Below, piece by piece: positions 44,295 to 53,187 of a stretch of 64,000 nucleotides of DNA. Position 1 is the first letter of the stretch. Each line of letters starts with the position of its first letter. The position numbers and the translations under genes were made by a program. Under the pieces are notes generated by a model, which saw only the letters and a list, made by a program, of their open reading frames with translations, was not told where the DNA came from and searched no databases. This stretch comes from RI-92 sp037384645 (GTDB taxonomy: Bacteria > Pseudomonadota > Gammaproteobacteria > UBA6429 > Thiohalophilaceae). The DNA is taken from assembly GCA_037384645.1 (NCBI GenBank), contig JARRNT010000009.1:1-64000 (forward strand), read 5' to 3'.

Positions 44295-44432
44295 GCAGTT
44301 CTTTTTCGCTCTTGTGGTGTAAACGGATCTGACCCGGCCACGTGGCTGTGTCAAAATACCCTATCCTAACCCGAATCCGGCTTACACTATATATATTAAC
44401 CCAATCATCGCTGTGAACCTGCAAATCTACAG

Positions 44433-45482
44433 ATGGACCCGTCCGACCTGAGCCAACAAATCAAACACTGGGGCCGGCAACTCGGTTTCCAGTCTGTCGG
44501 TATCAGTGACACTGAGCTTTCCCAGGCCGAGCAGTACTTGCAGGCCTGGCTTGATCAGGGCTATCACGGCAGCATGGACTGGATGGCCAAACACGGTCTA
44601 CGACGCAGTCGCCCCGCCGAATTACAACCCGGGACGTTAAGGGTGATTAGTGCGCGCATGAATTACTGGCCGGGCAATGCCCTCGAGGCCCAGTCCGTTT
44701 TGGACGACCCGGACCTGGCCTACATTTCACGCTATGCCCTCGGCCGGGATTACCACAAACTGATGCGCCGACGCCTGCAACAACTGGCGGATAAGATACA
44801 TGGCGACATCGGTGACTATGGTTACCGGGTATTCGTTGACAGTGCGCCTGTGCTGGAAAAGCCACTGGCGCAAAAAGCCGGCCTCGGCTGGATCGGCAAA
44901 CACACCAATCTCATTACCCGCGAGGCGGGGTCCTGGTTTTTTCTCGGCGAAATCTATACCGACCTGCCGTTGGTGGCGGATGCGGCGCACGCGGACGATC
45001 ATTGCGGCACCTGTCGGGCCTGTATCGATTCCTGTCCCACGGGTGCCATCATCGCTCCCTACCAGCTCGACGCCCGCCTGTGCATTTCCTATCTCACTAT
45101 CGAGTTGCACGGCAGCATCCCCGAGCCCTTGCGTCCACTCATGGGCAATCGCATTTATGGTTGTGATGACTGCCAGCTGGTGTGTCCCTGGAATCGTTTT
45201 GCCCGGGATTCGGCGGAACAGGATTTTTTTCCCCGCCACGAACTCGATCAGAGCACGCTGGTCGCGTTATTCGGCTGGGACAAGGCCACGTTTGAATCCC
45301 GCCTGGCCGGTTCACCGATCCGTCGCATTGGTTATGAACGCTGGTTGCGCAACCTGGCGGTGGCGCTGGGCAATGCCGGGACTGACAAAAGCATAACCAG
45401 TGCGCTGGAAAAACGACGCGACCACCCTTCAGCGCTGGTGCGTGAGCACGTCGCCTGGGCCCTGGCTCGTCACGGAGAATAA
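44433..45482 (+). CDS. queG: epoxyqueuosine reductase
   Basis: This 349-residue cobalamin- and Fe-S-dependent enzyme performs the last step of queuosine synthesis in tRNA. Two [4Fe-4S] sets are visible: CGTCRACIDSCPTGAI near 191-206 and CDDCQLVCPWNRFA near 240-253. HEAT-like C-terminal residues follow. The gene is divergent from nnr, the usual arrangement. The 138 bp between the two starts include TATATATTAA, compatible with a promoter. Confidence 0.96.
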   Translation: MDPSDLSQQIKHWGRQLGFQSVGISDTELSQAEQYLQAWLDQGYHGSMDWMAKHGLRRSRPAELQPGTLRVISARMNYWPGNALEAQSVLDDPDLAYISRYALGRDYHKLMRRRLQQLADKIHGDIGDYGYRVFVDSAPVLEKPLAQKAGLGWIGKHTNLITREAGSWFFLGEIYTDLPLVADAAHADDHCGTCRACIDSCPTGAIIAPYQLDARLCISYLTIELHGSIPEPLRPLMGNRIYGCDDCQLVCPWNRFARDSAEQDFFPRHELDQSTLVALFGWDKATFESRLAGSPIRRIGYERWLRNLAVALGNAGTDKSITSALEKRRDHPSALVREHVAWALARHGE

Positions 45483-45495
45483 AAACGGACGCTAA

Positions 45496-45595
45496 TTAAT
45501 CCAACCAGTCGGATGTGACTTTACAGGCGTGTTCCACGCCGCGGTTGATAGCAGAAATCGCGGCATCGAGAATGGCTCCTGGGGGTCATCGTCAT
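45496..45595 (-). pseudogene. frameshifted small ORF remnant
   Basis: An ATG at 45595 with AGGAG nine bases upstream begins MTMTP. After a run of five C the sequence reads on in the next frame as AILDAAISAINRGVEHACK, then VTSDWLD and a stop. One extra base in the homopolymer would join them into a protein of about 33 residues. I do not recognise it. Either a real micro-ORF with a sequencing slip or the end of a lost gene. Confidence 0.3.
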
Positions 45596-45741
45596 GGGAA
45601 CACTCCTGTGTACAATGGGGTTAACGCTAGCGAACCGCGATTTACCCACTGTATCTGCCTGATCCCACGTTAACATCGACACAGCCAGGACAGGTCTTTT
45701 ACGGTCCTGACAGGCATAACGGCGCGTAGAGAAAAATTTAG

Positions 45742-46356
45742 ATGCCAGATACGACAAATCACGAGTTGACCGCAATCATCCTCGCCGGTGGCCGGGGCCA
45801 ACGTATGGGGCTGCAAAACAAGGGCTTATTGCCTTTTCGACAGCAGCCTCTGATAGCCCATGTGATCGCGAGCCTGAGACCCCAGGTGTCCCGTATCGTG
45901 ATCAGTGCCAATGATAACCTCGACGCCTATCAACAATTTGGCCTGTCCGTGATCCCGGATCAGCTCGCCGACTATGCCGGTCCCCTGGCCGGGATTTACT
46001 CGGTGATGCGCGTACTTAACAGCGAATGGTATATCACGGCACCTTGCGACACGCCCTGTTTACCCACTGATTACGTCGCGCGCATGCTGGCGGGCCGGCA
46101 TGGCCAGCTTGCCTGTGTGGCCCACGACGGACAACGCCAGCAATCCGGTTGCTGTCTGTTGCATCACAGCCTGCTGGGCCAGCTCGAACAGACTCTAGAG
46201 TCTGGCCATTTTGCGGTACACCGGTTTCTTGCCGAGATAGCAGCGAGCACGGTGGACTTCAGTGACGAAGCCCACGGCTTTGCCAATATCAACACCCCTG
46301 CCGAGCTGGCCGCACTCGACACCGATGCAACCAGCCGGGACAGCGGCCATGACTAA
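45742..46356 (+). CDS. mobA: molybdenum cofactor guanylyltransferase-like, copy 2
   Basis: This 204-residue paralogue of the protein at 17331 keeps ILAGGRGQRMG near 13-23, PCDTPCLP near 100 and INTPAEL near 187. The nucleotide-binding signature reads MGLQNKG where MobA normally has MGGxDKG, so the aspartate is Asn and one glycine is Leu. The protein may still act as a guanylyltransferase, or it may have changed substrate or activity. It starts a mobA-mobB-moeA run with no island dyad or sigma-54 element visible upstream, so expression is probably constitutive. Confidence 0.85.
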   Translation: MPDTTNHELTAIILAGGRGQRMGLQNKGLLPFRQQPLIAHVIASLRPQVSRIVISANDNLDAYQQFGLSVIPDQLADYAGPLAGIYSVMRVLNSEWYITAPCDTPCLPTDYVARMLAGRHGQLACVAHDGQRQQSGCCLLHHSLLGQLEQTLESGHFAVHRFLAEIAASTVDFSDEAHGFANINTPAELAALDTDATSRDSGHD

Positions 46357-46882
46357 TCCGCCCCTGCTTGGCTTTGCCGCATTCAGCGGTGTCGGCAAAA
46401 CCACCTTATTGAGCCGGCTCATCCCGCTGTTACGCGAACGCGGTCTGCGTGTCGGCCTGATCAAACACGCGCATCACGCATTCGATATCGACACCCCCGG
46501 CAAGGACAGTTATGTATTGCGCAAGGCCGGTGCCGAACAGGTACTGGTAGCCTCTTCGCAACGCTGGGCATTGATCACGGAAACCCCGGCACAAGCCGAA
46601 GCCGATTTATTCAGTCTGCTCGATCGGCTTGACCGGAAACAGCTGGATCTCATCCTGGTGGAAGGATTTCGTCACGGCGAGTTTGCCAAGATTGAGTTAC
46701 ATCGGCCGCAACTGCAGCATCCCCTGTTGTGCCTGGATGATCCCCACGTGATCGCCGTTGCGAGCGATGAGGCACTCGACCCGTCTCTGCCTGTTGCCCG
46801 CCTGGATCTGAATAATCCGGCAGAGATTGCGGACTTTATCCTGGGGAAGATACTGGATCGGTATGATAGTCCTTCGGCATAA
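46349..46882 (+). CDS. mobB: MobB GTP-binding protein, copy 2
   Basis: ATG 46349 lies within the mobA end (8-bp overlap) and gives MTNPPLLGFAAFSGVGKTTL, a proper start 14 residues before the P-loop; a longer frame begins at 46262 inside mobA and is not used. The product is 177 residues. KHAHHAFDIDTPGKDSYVLR and LVEGFRHGEFAKIELHRPQL match the first copy at 17933 closely. It is followed 33 bp later by moeA copy 2. Confidence 0.92.
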   Translation: MTNPPLLGFAAFSGVGKTTLLSRLIPLLRERGLRVGLIKHAHHAFDIDTPGKDSYVLRKAGAEQVLVASSQRWALITETPAQAEADLFSLLDRLDRKQLDLILVEGFRHGEFAKIELHRPQLQHPLLCLDDPHVIAVASDEALDPSLPVARLDLNNPAEIADFILGKILDRYDSPSA

Positions 46883-46915
46883 TGCCGGTTCACGCATCAC
46901 CGCAATACACCCAGC

Positions 46916-48181
46916 ATGTCAGACAGCATTCCAGCCAAACCCGTCGGTTGCGACGAACACGACCCCTCCCTGCTCAGTGTCGAACAGGCCCAGGCACGCG
47001 CCCTGGACCTGGTGACGCCGGTGCACGAGAGCCAGACCCTTGCGCTTCACGACGCCCTCGGCCATATACTTGCCGAAGATATCGTGTCACCGATTAATGT
47101 GCCGGGCTATGCCAATTCCGCCATGGATGGCTATGCCGTGCTCGCGACGGACCTGCCGCTACAACAAACCACGCGCCTTACCGTCATTGGTACCGCCTAT
47201 GCCGGCGTACCGTTTAACGACCACGTCAAACCCGGCGAGTGCGTACGTATCATGACCGGCGCCAAGCTGCCGGATGGCGCCGATACCGTCATCATGCAGG
47301 AGCACGTGCAACGCGAGGACGAAACGATCAGCATTGGTCCGGGACACAGTGCCGGCCAGAACGTGCGCCATCCGGGCGAAGACATCGCCGCGGGCAACGC
47401 CGTGCTGACCCGCGGGCAACGTGTTGGCCCGGCGGAACTGGGTCTGCTGGCATCGCTCGGGATTGCACAGGTCAGGGTCTGGCGACGTTTGCGCGTGGCC
47501 TTTTTTTCCACCGGTGATGAATTGCGCCCGGTCGGGACACCACTGGACGATGGGCAAATCTACGATTCCAATCGCTATACCCTGCACGGCATGCTGACCC
47601 AATTGGGCGTCGAGATTATCGACCTGGGCGTGATCCGGGACGATCCCACGGCTGTTGAAGCCGCCTTTCACGATGCCGCGCAACAGGCTGATGCGATCAT
47701 TACCTCCGGCGGCGTGTCAGTCGGCGAAGCCGATTTCGTCAAGGCAACACTGGACAAACTCGGCCAGGTCGATTTCTGGCGCATTGCCATGAAACCCGGC
47801 AAACCGCTAGCCCTGGGTAAGGTCGATCAGGCCCTGTTCTTCGGTCTGCCGGGAAATCCGGTCTCGGTGATGGCAACGTTTTACCTGTTCGTGGTACCGG
47901 CCCTGCAAGCCATGATGGGTCAGACCCGCACAGCACCCCTGACCGTCACGGCCATCAGCAAGCACAAACTCAAAAAACGTCCCGGGCGCATGGATTTTCA
48001 GCGTGGCGTGCTCAGCAACGAGAACGGCCGACTGATGGTCGATGCCGCGGGCATGCAGGCATCACATATTCTGAGCGGGATGAGTCGCGCCAACTGTTTT
48101 ATCGTGCTGGCGCAGGCGTCGGGTGATGTGGAGGCCGGAAGCGAAGTCCCGGTCATGCCTTTTCATGGCCTGATGCCCTGA
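46916..48181 (+). CDS. moeA: molybdopterin molybdenumtransferase MoeA, copy 2
   Basis: This 421-residue protein is strongly similar along its length to copy 1 at 18499: NSAMDGYAV near 70, GAKLPDGADTVIMQEHV near 116-132, FFSTGDELRPVG near 196, TSGGVSVGEADFVK near 264 and FFGLPGNPVSVMA near 310. All family motifs are intact, so it should be active. It ends 48 bases from the convergent thioredoxin gene, with a GC-rich hairpin in between. Confidence 0.94.
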   Translation: MSDSIPAKPVGCDEHDPSLLSVEQAQARALDLVTPVHESQTLALHDALGHILAEDIVSPINVPGYANSAMDGYAVLATDLPLQQTTRLTVIGTAYAGVPFNDHVKPGECVRIMTGAKLPDGADTVIMQEHVQREDETISIGPGHSAGQNVRHPGEDIAAGNAVLTRGQRVGPAELGLLASLGIAQVRVWRRLRVAFFSTGDELRPVGTPLDDGQIYDSNRYTLHGMLTQLGVEIIDLGVIRDDPTAVEAAFHDAAQQADAIITSGGVSVGEADFVKATLDKLGQVDFWRIAMKPGKPLALGKVDQALFFGLPGNPVSVMATFYLFVVPALQAMMGQTRTAPLTVTAISKHKLKKRPGRMDFQRGVLSNENGRLMVDAAGMQASHILSGMSRANCFIVLAQASGDVEAGSEVPVMPFHGLMP

Positions 48182-48186
48182 CCGGC

Positions 48187-48215
48187 AACGGCATGGCCGC
48201 AGCGGCGATGCCGTT
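48187..48215. terminator. GC-rich hairpin between convergent moeA and trx
   Basis: AACGGCAT and ATGCCGTT are exact reverse complements around a 13-base GC-rich loop (which itself contains GCCGC/GCGGC). It lies just after both stops of convergent genes, the normal place for a two-way terminator. No clear T-run is present, so it may need Rho. Confidence 0.5.
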
Positions 48216-48228
48216 CCGGCGTGTTAGC

Positions 48229-48597
48229 TCAGGCCTGTGATTCCTGTTCCTTCAGTGACTTGTGCACTTCCTGCATATCCACAGCCTTGGCGTCGGCAAT
48301 CAGTTGCTCCAGGGCGGATTTGGGCAGTGCCCCGGCTTCTGAATACAGGATCACCTGTTCCCGGAATAACATCAGTGTCGGAATTGAGCGAATCTGGAAA
48401 TGACCGGCCAGATCCTGGTGTTCTTCGGTGTTCACCTTGGCGAAGACGATGTCCGGGTGTTGCTCCGATAATTCTTCATAAGTCGGCGCAAATGAACGAC
48501 AGGGGCCGCACCAGGGCGCCCAGAAATCTACCAGCACAATGTCATTCTTGGTAATCGTGTCGCTAAAATTTGTTGCATTCAATTCAATCGTAGCCAT
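48229..48597 (-). CDS. thioredoxin
   Basis: This 122-residue thioredoxin-fold protein has the active site WAPWCGPC near 29-36, preceded by VLVDF, and a cis-Pro in IRSIPTLM near 71-78. The C-terminal extension of about 15 residues (KSLKEQESQA) is acidic and helical. It is an alternate thioredoxin, not identical to E. coli TrxA in length. A disulfide-reducing role in the cytoplasm is expected. Confidence 0.92.
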   Translation of the reverse strand: MATIELNATNFSDTITKNDIVLVDFWAPWCGPCRSFAPTYEELSEQHPDIVFAKVNTEEHQDLAGHFQIRSIPTLMLFREQVILYSEAGALPKSALEQLIADAKAVDMQEVHKSLKEQESQA

Positions 48598-48616
48598 TAG
48601 TCACCTTCTCGTCTGT

Positions 48617-49057
48617 TCATTTAAATCGTAGCGGCGCGACTTCACCGGTTGCCCGATAATGCCGGAAATCTTCCAGTACCATGGCATGGTCAAATGCCAA
48701 CGGTGAGGGTAACCGATCCAGCGTAAAAACACCCACGTCACGCGCATCGTCTGCTGCCACCGGTATTCCCGTGGCCTCGGCGAGATAAACAGCCGTCACC
48801 GTGTGTCCGCGAGGATCCCGCTGCGGGCCCGAATAGATCCCCAGCAGGTCGCGCAATTTGACTTCCAGCGACACCTCTTCCAGGGCCTCACGAACTGCGG
48901 CGGTTTCCACGGTCTCGCCAACATCCACAAACCCGCCGGGGATAGCCCAACCAAATGGCGGGTTTTTCCGCGCTATTAGCACAATCGGTCGCCCAGGTTG
49001 ATCGACCAGCTCGATCAGGGCATCCGCCGCCAGTAACGGTGTGACCGGTTTACTCAT
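48617..49057 (-). CDS. Nudix hydrolase
   Basis: This 146-residue protein has a Nudix box near 41-63 (GGFVDVGETVETAAVREALEE): all catalytic glutamates are there, but the Gly near the end of the consensus is Ser. It resembles ADP-ribose or NADH pyrophosphatase-type members; the substrate is not predictable. It overlaps the Hsp15 gene by four bases (ATGA). Confidence 0.88.
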   Translation of the reverse strand: MSKPVTPLLAADALIELVDQPGRPIVLIARKNPPFGWAIPGGFVDVGETVETAAVREALEEVSLEVKLRDLLGIYSGPQRDPRGHTVTAVYLAEATGIPVAADDARDVGVFTLDRLPSPLAFDHAMVLEDFRHYRATGEVAPLRFK

Positions 49058-49449
49058 TGTCTCCCTCGCCAGGCCTTGAGTTGGCGACGCTCGCGCTTGT
49101 CCGGACGCCGTTGTGGTCGCGGGTTTGCCAGGGCATGCAGCCGATAAAGCTCACGCTCATGCTCGCGACGGGCGATACTCTCATCGCTTTCCACATAGAG
49201 GGCCTGTGCCGCCGTCGCATTGCCACGGCGCTCCGCTAGAGCCACTACCGTAACAATATATGTGGACCCGGCCCGGGTGATTTTCAATACATCCCCGGCT
49301 TTAATCGCGTGCGCAGGCTTACTGCGCTCACTATTTATATGGACGTGACCACCGTTGACCGCCTCTGCTGCCAGCGCCCGGGTCTTGAAAAAACGTGCAG
49401 CCCACAACCATTTGTCGACGCGCACACGTATTGGCTGTTCTGATCCCAT
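49054..49449 (-). CDS. hslR: Hsp15-type S4 RNA-binding protein
   Basis: This 131-residue protein has an S4 domain at about 7-60 (RVDKWLWAARFFKTRALAAE, then GGHVHINSERSKPA) and a basic C-terminal tail (KRERRQLKAWRGRQ). Hsp15 frees stalled 50S subunits carrying peptidyl-tRNA. The length matches E. coli (133). It lies between the Nudix gene and a small membrane protein gene in one run. Confidence 0.92.
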   Translation of the reverse strand: MGSEQPIRVRVDKWLWAARFFKTRALAAEAVNGGHVHINSERSKPAHAIKAGDVLKITRAGSTYIVTVVALAERRGNATAAQALYVESDESIARREHERELYRLHALANPRPQRRPDKRERRQLKAWRGRQ

Positions 49450-49452
49450 TGC

Positions 49453-49833
49453 TCAATGATAGAGATGAAAATAGACGAAAGCACCCACTATGCCGTCATA
49501 TAGCATGCCGGTCAGCGGATACCAGGTTTTGACCCGGAAAATCCGCCTGTACTGAAAATGTACCAGGTGCCAGATGGCCTGCAGAAAAAATGCATAGACC
49601 AGCACGATATCCTTCCACCACATGCCCAGTAACACCACGGCACAAAAACCCAGCGCAGCCAGCAGTTCAAGAATCAAAAGACTGCGACGCCCGTCAGCTA
49701 GCGCCAGCCCCACGTAAACGCCGGCAACCATCACCAGCAACACGCCGTAAAAATCCTGGGCCTTGAAATATGGCAGGTGATAACCAAAGACACAGCTGAG
49801 AGCAGCGAGTACGATAACAACGACATACGGCAT
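49453..49833 (-). CDS. small membrane protein, unknown
   Basis: ATG 49833 has GGAGG eight bases upstream and gives 126 residues with about four membrane segments (near 2-17, 26-42, 48-68 and 72-92). A longer frame starting at 49992 would be read through the glcD promoter and is not used. LQAIWHLVHFQYRRIFRVK and the histidines near the end (YFHLYH) stand out but no family is recognised. It ends three bases before hslR. Confidence 0.65.
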   Translation of the reverse strand: MPYVVVIVLAALSCVFGYHLPYFKAQDFYGVLLVMVAGVYVGLALADGRRSLLILELLAALGFCAVVLLGMWWKDIVLVYAFFLQAIWHLVHFQYRRIFRVKTWYPLTGMLYDGIVGAFVYFHLYH

Positions 49834-49945
49834 GGGTTTCCTCCAGATGGCCAGTTTAACATAAGAATTTCCCGGACTTAGGTCTTCTCGCATGGTGCAA
49901 GGAGCGTCAGTGGAGTTGATCGCTGACTCTGGGTATGATGCCGAC

Positions 49946-51436
49946 ATGAACACGCATGCCGAAAGTACCGGAAAACCGACTGTCAGTCGCAAGGAAGTCG
50001 TGCGCGCCTTGCAGAGCCTGCTGCCGCGCGAGGCCGTGCTCTACGATCCGGAAGATACCCGGCCTTACGAATGCGACGGACTCTCGGCATACCGGCAAAC
50101 GCCCTGGGTAGTGGCCCTGCCCGAGACTGTCGCCCAGGTGCAGACTATCCTGCGCTATTGCCATGAATATGCCATCCCGGTGATTGCACGTGGTGCCGGC
50201 ACTGGCCTGTCTGGTGGTGCATTGCCCGGCAAAAACTGCCTGCTGCTGAGCCTGGCCAAATTCAATCGCATACTTGAAATCGATCGTCTGAATCGTACCG
50301 CGCGTGTCCAGCCCGGTGTCCGCAACCTTGCAATCAGTGAGGCCGCCAGGGCCTATGGTCTGTACTATGCACCGGACCCCTCCTCGCAGATTGCCTGCTC
50401 CATCGGTGGCAACGTGGCTGAAAACTCAGGCGGTGTACACTGTCTTAAATACGGACTCACGGTTCACAACATTCAGCAGCTGCAAGTACTGACCATGGAC
50501 GGGGAGTTGATCACAATCGGAGGCAGTGGCCTCGACAGCCCCGGTTTTGATCTGCTGGCATTGCTGACAGGTTCCGAAGGCATGCTCGGTGTGATTACCG
50601 AAATTACGGTCAAACTCCTGCCGATCCCGCAACGGGCCCAGGTATTGCTGGCCGCCTTTGACGATAACGCCCGGGCCGGTGAAGCGGTCGGTGCCATCAT
50701 ATCCGCCGGCCTGATCCCCGCCGGGCTGGAGATGATGGACAATCTCGCCATTCGTGCCGCCGAGGACTTCGTCAAGGTCGGCTACCCCACTGACGCAGCT
50801 GCGATACTGTTATGTGAAATGGATGGCAGTAATGAAGAAGTATCGCGTGACGTGATGCGGGTACGCGAGATGTTACTGGCATGTGGCGCCACTGAAGTAC
50901 GCACGGCAAGCAGCGATGCGGAACGCCTGCAGATGTGGCAGGGACGCAAGGCCGCTTTTCCTGCCGTCGGCCGCCTGTCACCGGACTACTATTGCATGGA
51001 CGGCACCATTCCACGCAAACAATTGCCTTTCGTTTTAAAACGCATCGGCGAATTATCCCGGGAATACGGTCTCGCCGTCGCCAACGTCTTTCACGCCGGA
51101 GACGGCAACCTGCATCCCCTGATCCTGTACGATGCTAACAAGCCGGGGGAACTCAAACGTACCGAAGAGTTCGGCGGCAAGATCCTGGAGTTGTGCGTAG
51201 AAGTCGGTGGCACCATTACCGGTGAGCACGGCGTGGGCATCGAAAAGATCAACCAGATGTGCATTCAGTTTCAGCCGCTTGAACTCGAACAGTTTCATCG
51301 CGTCAAAGCCGCGTTTGACCCAAACGGCCTGCTCAACCCGGGCAAGGCCGTGCCCACGCTGCATCGCTGTGCCGAACTCGGTGGCATGCACGTTCATCAT
51401 GGCAAGCTGCCCCACCCCGAGCTTGAGCGCTTTTAG
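49946..51436 (+). CDS. glcD: glycolate oxidase FAD-linked subunit
   Basis: ATG 49946 gives 496 residues (E. coli 499). A PCMH-type FAD domain is visible: PVIARGAGTGLSGGALP near 77-93, QIACSIGGNVAENSGG near 145-160 and GSEGMLGVI near 210. The FAD_oxidase_C part contains HAGDGNLHPLI near 377 and GTITGEHGVGIEK near 415-427, with the catalytic-site histidines. Oxidises glycolate to glyoxylate with GlcE and GlcF. It is followed two bases later by glcE, but glcF is not found. Confidence 0.93.
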   Translation: MNTHAESTGKPTVSRKEVVRALQSLLPREAVLYDPEDTRPYECDGLSAYRQTPWVVALPETVAQVQTILRYCHEYAIPVIARGAGTGLSGGALPGKNCLLLSLAKFNRILEIDRLNRTARVQPGVRNLAISEAARAYGLYYAPDPSSQIACSIGGNVAENSGGVHCLKYGLTVHNIQQLQVLTMDGELITIGGSGLDSPGFDLLALLTGSEGMLGVITEITVKLLPIPQRAQVLLAAFDDNARAGEAVGAIISAGLIPAGLEMMDNLAIRAAEDFVKVGYPTDAAAILLCEMDGSNEEVSRDVMRVREMLLACGATEVRTASSDAERLQMWQGRKAAFPAVGRLSPDYYCMDGTIPRKQLPFVLKRIGELSREYGLAVANVFHAGDGNLHPLILYDANKPGELKRTEEFGGKILELCVEVGGTITGEHGVGIEKINQMCIQFQPLELEQFHRVKAAFDPNGLLNPGKAVPTLHRCAELGGMHVHHGKLPHPELERF

Positions 51437-51438
51437 TC

Positions 51439-52500
51439 ATGCCCGATCGCGATTGTAGTAACGAATTACGCCAACAGGTTGAAACACTTGTTGCCGACAA
51501 ATCGCCGGTAAAAATCCAGGCCGGGGATAGCAAGGCGTTCTATGGCAACCCGGTCGATGCAAATCCACTTTCAGTCAGTGCTCACCGCGGCATCGTGCAT
51601 TATGAACCCACCGAACTGGTGATCACGGCGCGTTGTGGTACCTCCCTGACGGAGATTGAAAAGACCCTGGCCGACAACCGGCAGATCCTCGGGTTTGAAC
51701 CCCCTCACTTCGGCAATAACGCCACCCTGGGCGGGAGTATTGCCACTGGCCTGTCCGGTCCGGCTCGACCGTTTCGTGGTGCGGCACGAGATTTTGTCCT
51801 GGGCATGCGCATCCTCAATGGCAACAGCGAGGTCTTGCATTTCGGCGGCGAAGTCATGAAAAACGTCGCCGGCTACGATGTGTCACGCCTGTTCACCGGT
51901 TCGCTGGGTACCCTGGGTATCATGCTGGATATCTCGCTCAAGGTTGTGCCCAGCCCCGAAGTGGAATTAACCGTCGAGTACGAAATGCAGGAAGCCGATG
52001 CCATCCAGCGCGCCAACGAGTTGAGTGCTCAGGCTTTTCCCATCACTGCCGCCTGTTATGACGGAGAACGCCTATTCCTGCGCCTGTCCGGCAATGACGC
52101 GGCAGTCAGCTCCGCGCATAAACGCATCGGCGGCGATATTTTCAAAAACGCCGTAGCATTCTGGGACAATCTGCGTGAACAGCGTCATCCTTTTTTCCAG
52201 AGCCAGCTGCCGCTGTGGCGGCTGTCGCTGGCACCGGCAACGCCACCACTGGAGATAGCCGGTAAACAATTTATTGACTGGGGTGGCGCCCAGCGCTGGC
52301 TGGTCAGTAATGAAGAGCCTGCGCGAATCCGCAAGCTGGTGTCTGAACGCGGTGGCCATGCCACCCTGTTCCGCGGCACCCAGGATGCCCCGGTCTTCCA
52401 GCCGCTTTCCGGTAAAATGCGCGAGCTACATAGCAATCTCAAGCTGGCCTTTGATCCCCATGGCCTGTTTAACCCGGGCAGGATGTATCCCGAGTTTTGA
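51439..52500 (+). CDS. glcE: glycolate oxidase subunit GlcE, FAD-binding
   Basis: This 353-residue subunit has GCRTGTSLTEIEKTL-type sequence near 57-70 (ITARCGTSLTEIEKTLADNR), FGNNATLGGSIATGLSGPAR near 94-113 and NVAGYDVSRLFTGSLGTLG near 143-161, all GlcE hallmarks. It begins two bases after glcD. The sequence after its stop (52501-52592) contains no start of GlcF. Confidence 0.93.
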   Translation: MPDRDCSNELRQQVETLVADKSPVKIQAGDSKAFYGNPVDANPLSVSAHRGIVHYEPTELVITARCGTSLTEIEKTLADNRQILGFEPPHFGNNATLGGSIATGLSGPARPFRGAARDFVLGMRILNGNSEVLHFGGEVMKNVAGYDVSRLFTGSLGTLGIMLDISLKVVPSPEVELTVEYEMQEADAIQRANELSAQAFPITAACYDGERLFLRLSGNDAAVSSAHKRIGGDIFKNAVAFWDNLREQRHPFFQSQLPLWRLSLAPATPPLEIAGKQFIDWGGAQRWLVSNEEPARIRKLVSERGGHATLFRGTQDAPVFQPLSGKMRELHSNLKLAFDPHGLFNPGRMYPEF

Positions 52501-52592
52501 TCTCGATATTTCCGCTGTCATAAATTCTTCACCGGACTGTCACCGACCTGCCATACGCAACATCCAGACTTCGTGCAACTGGATAAGGTCCG

Positions 52593-53138
52593 ATGCGCAT
52601 GTCCACTACAAGATCAACATTATTTTTGCGCCGTGCAATAGAACTGGAACTGGGGTTCTGTGTCTCTGTCAACCACGCCTGTGCTGCCCCTCTGCTTCAG
52701 CGTTTCTTTGCCATCATCAGTCGCCTGGGTGACGGTATTTTCTGGTACACCCTGATGCTGTCGCTGCCCCTGCTATATGGCACACGCGCTATCCCGGTAA
52801 GCCTGTTGATGGTTATTACCGGCGTTATTAATTTACTGATATACAAACTCATCAAACACACAACTGAACGGGAACGCCCGTGCTCGGTTAATACCCAGAT
52901 TCGCCTGGGCACAGCCCCTCTGGATCATTACAGTTTTCCATCCGGTCATACCCTGCACGCCGTTGCCTTTACTATCATTGCCTGTTTCTTTTTCCCGATG
53001 CTGGGCTGGGTCCTGATCCCTTTCGCCTGCCTGGTCGCAGCTTCCCGGGTCGTTCTGGGCCTGCATTTTCCTACCGATGTCGCCGCGGGCGCCCTGATCG
53101 GAACACTGATTGCCAGCACTGGACTCAGCCTGATTTGA
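52593..53138 (+). CDS. PAP2-family membrane phosphatase
   Basis: This 181-residue membrane protein has the three PAP2 motifs: KHTTERERPC near 88-97, SFPSGHTLHA near 117-126 and SRVVLGLHFPTDVAAG near 153-168. About four membrane segments are present. Family members dephosphorylate undecaprenyl pyrophosphate or phosphatidic acid. It is followed 50 bases later by a glycosyltransferase gene, which suggests envelope-lipid work. Confidence 0.88.
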   Translation: MRMSTTRSTLFLRRAIELELGFCVSVNHACAAPLLQRFFAIISRLGDGIFWYTLMLSLPLLYGTRAIPVSLLMVITGVINLLIYKLIKHTTERERPCSVNTQIRLGTAPLDHYSFPSGHTLHAVAFTIIACFFFPMLGWVLIPFACLVAASRVVLGLHFPTDVAAGALIGTLIASTGLSLI

Positions 53139-53187
53139 TCGTTTCCAGCATTTTCGCTTCCAGATTTAGCGACAGAAGGTTTTGCCT

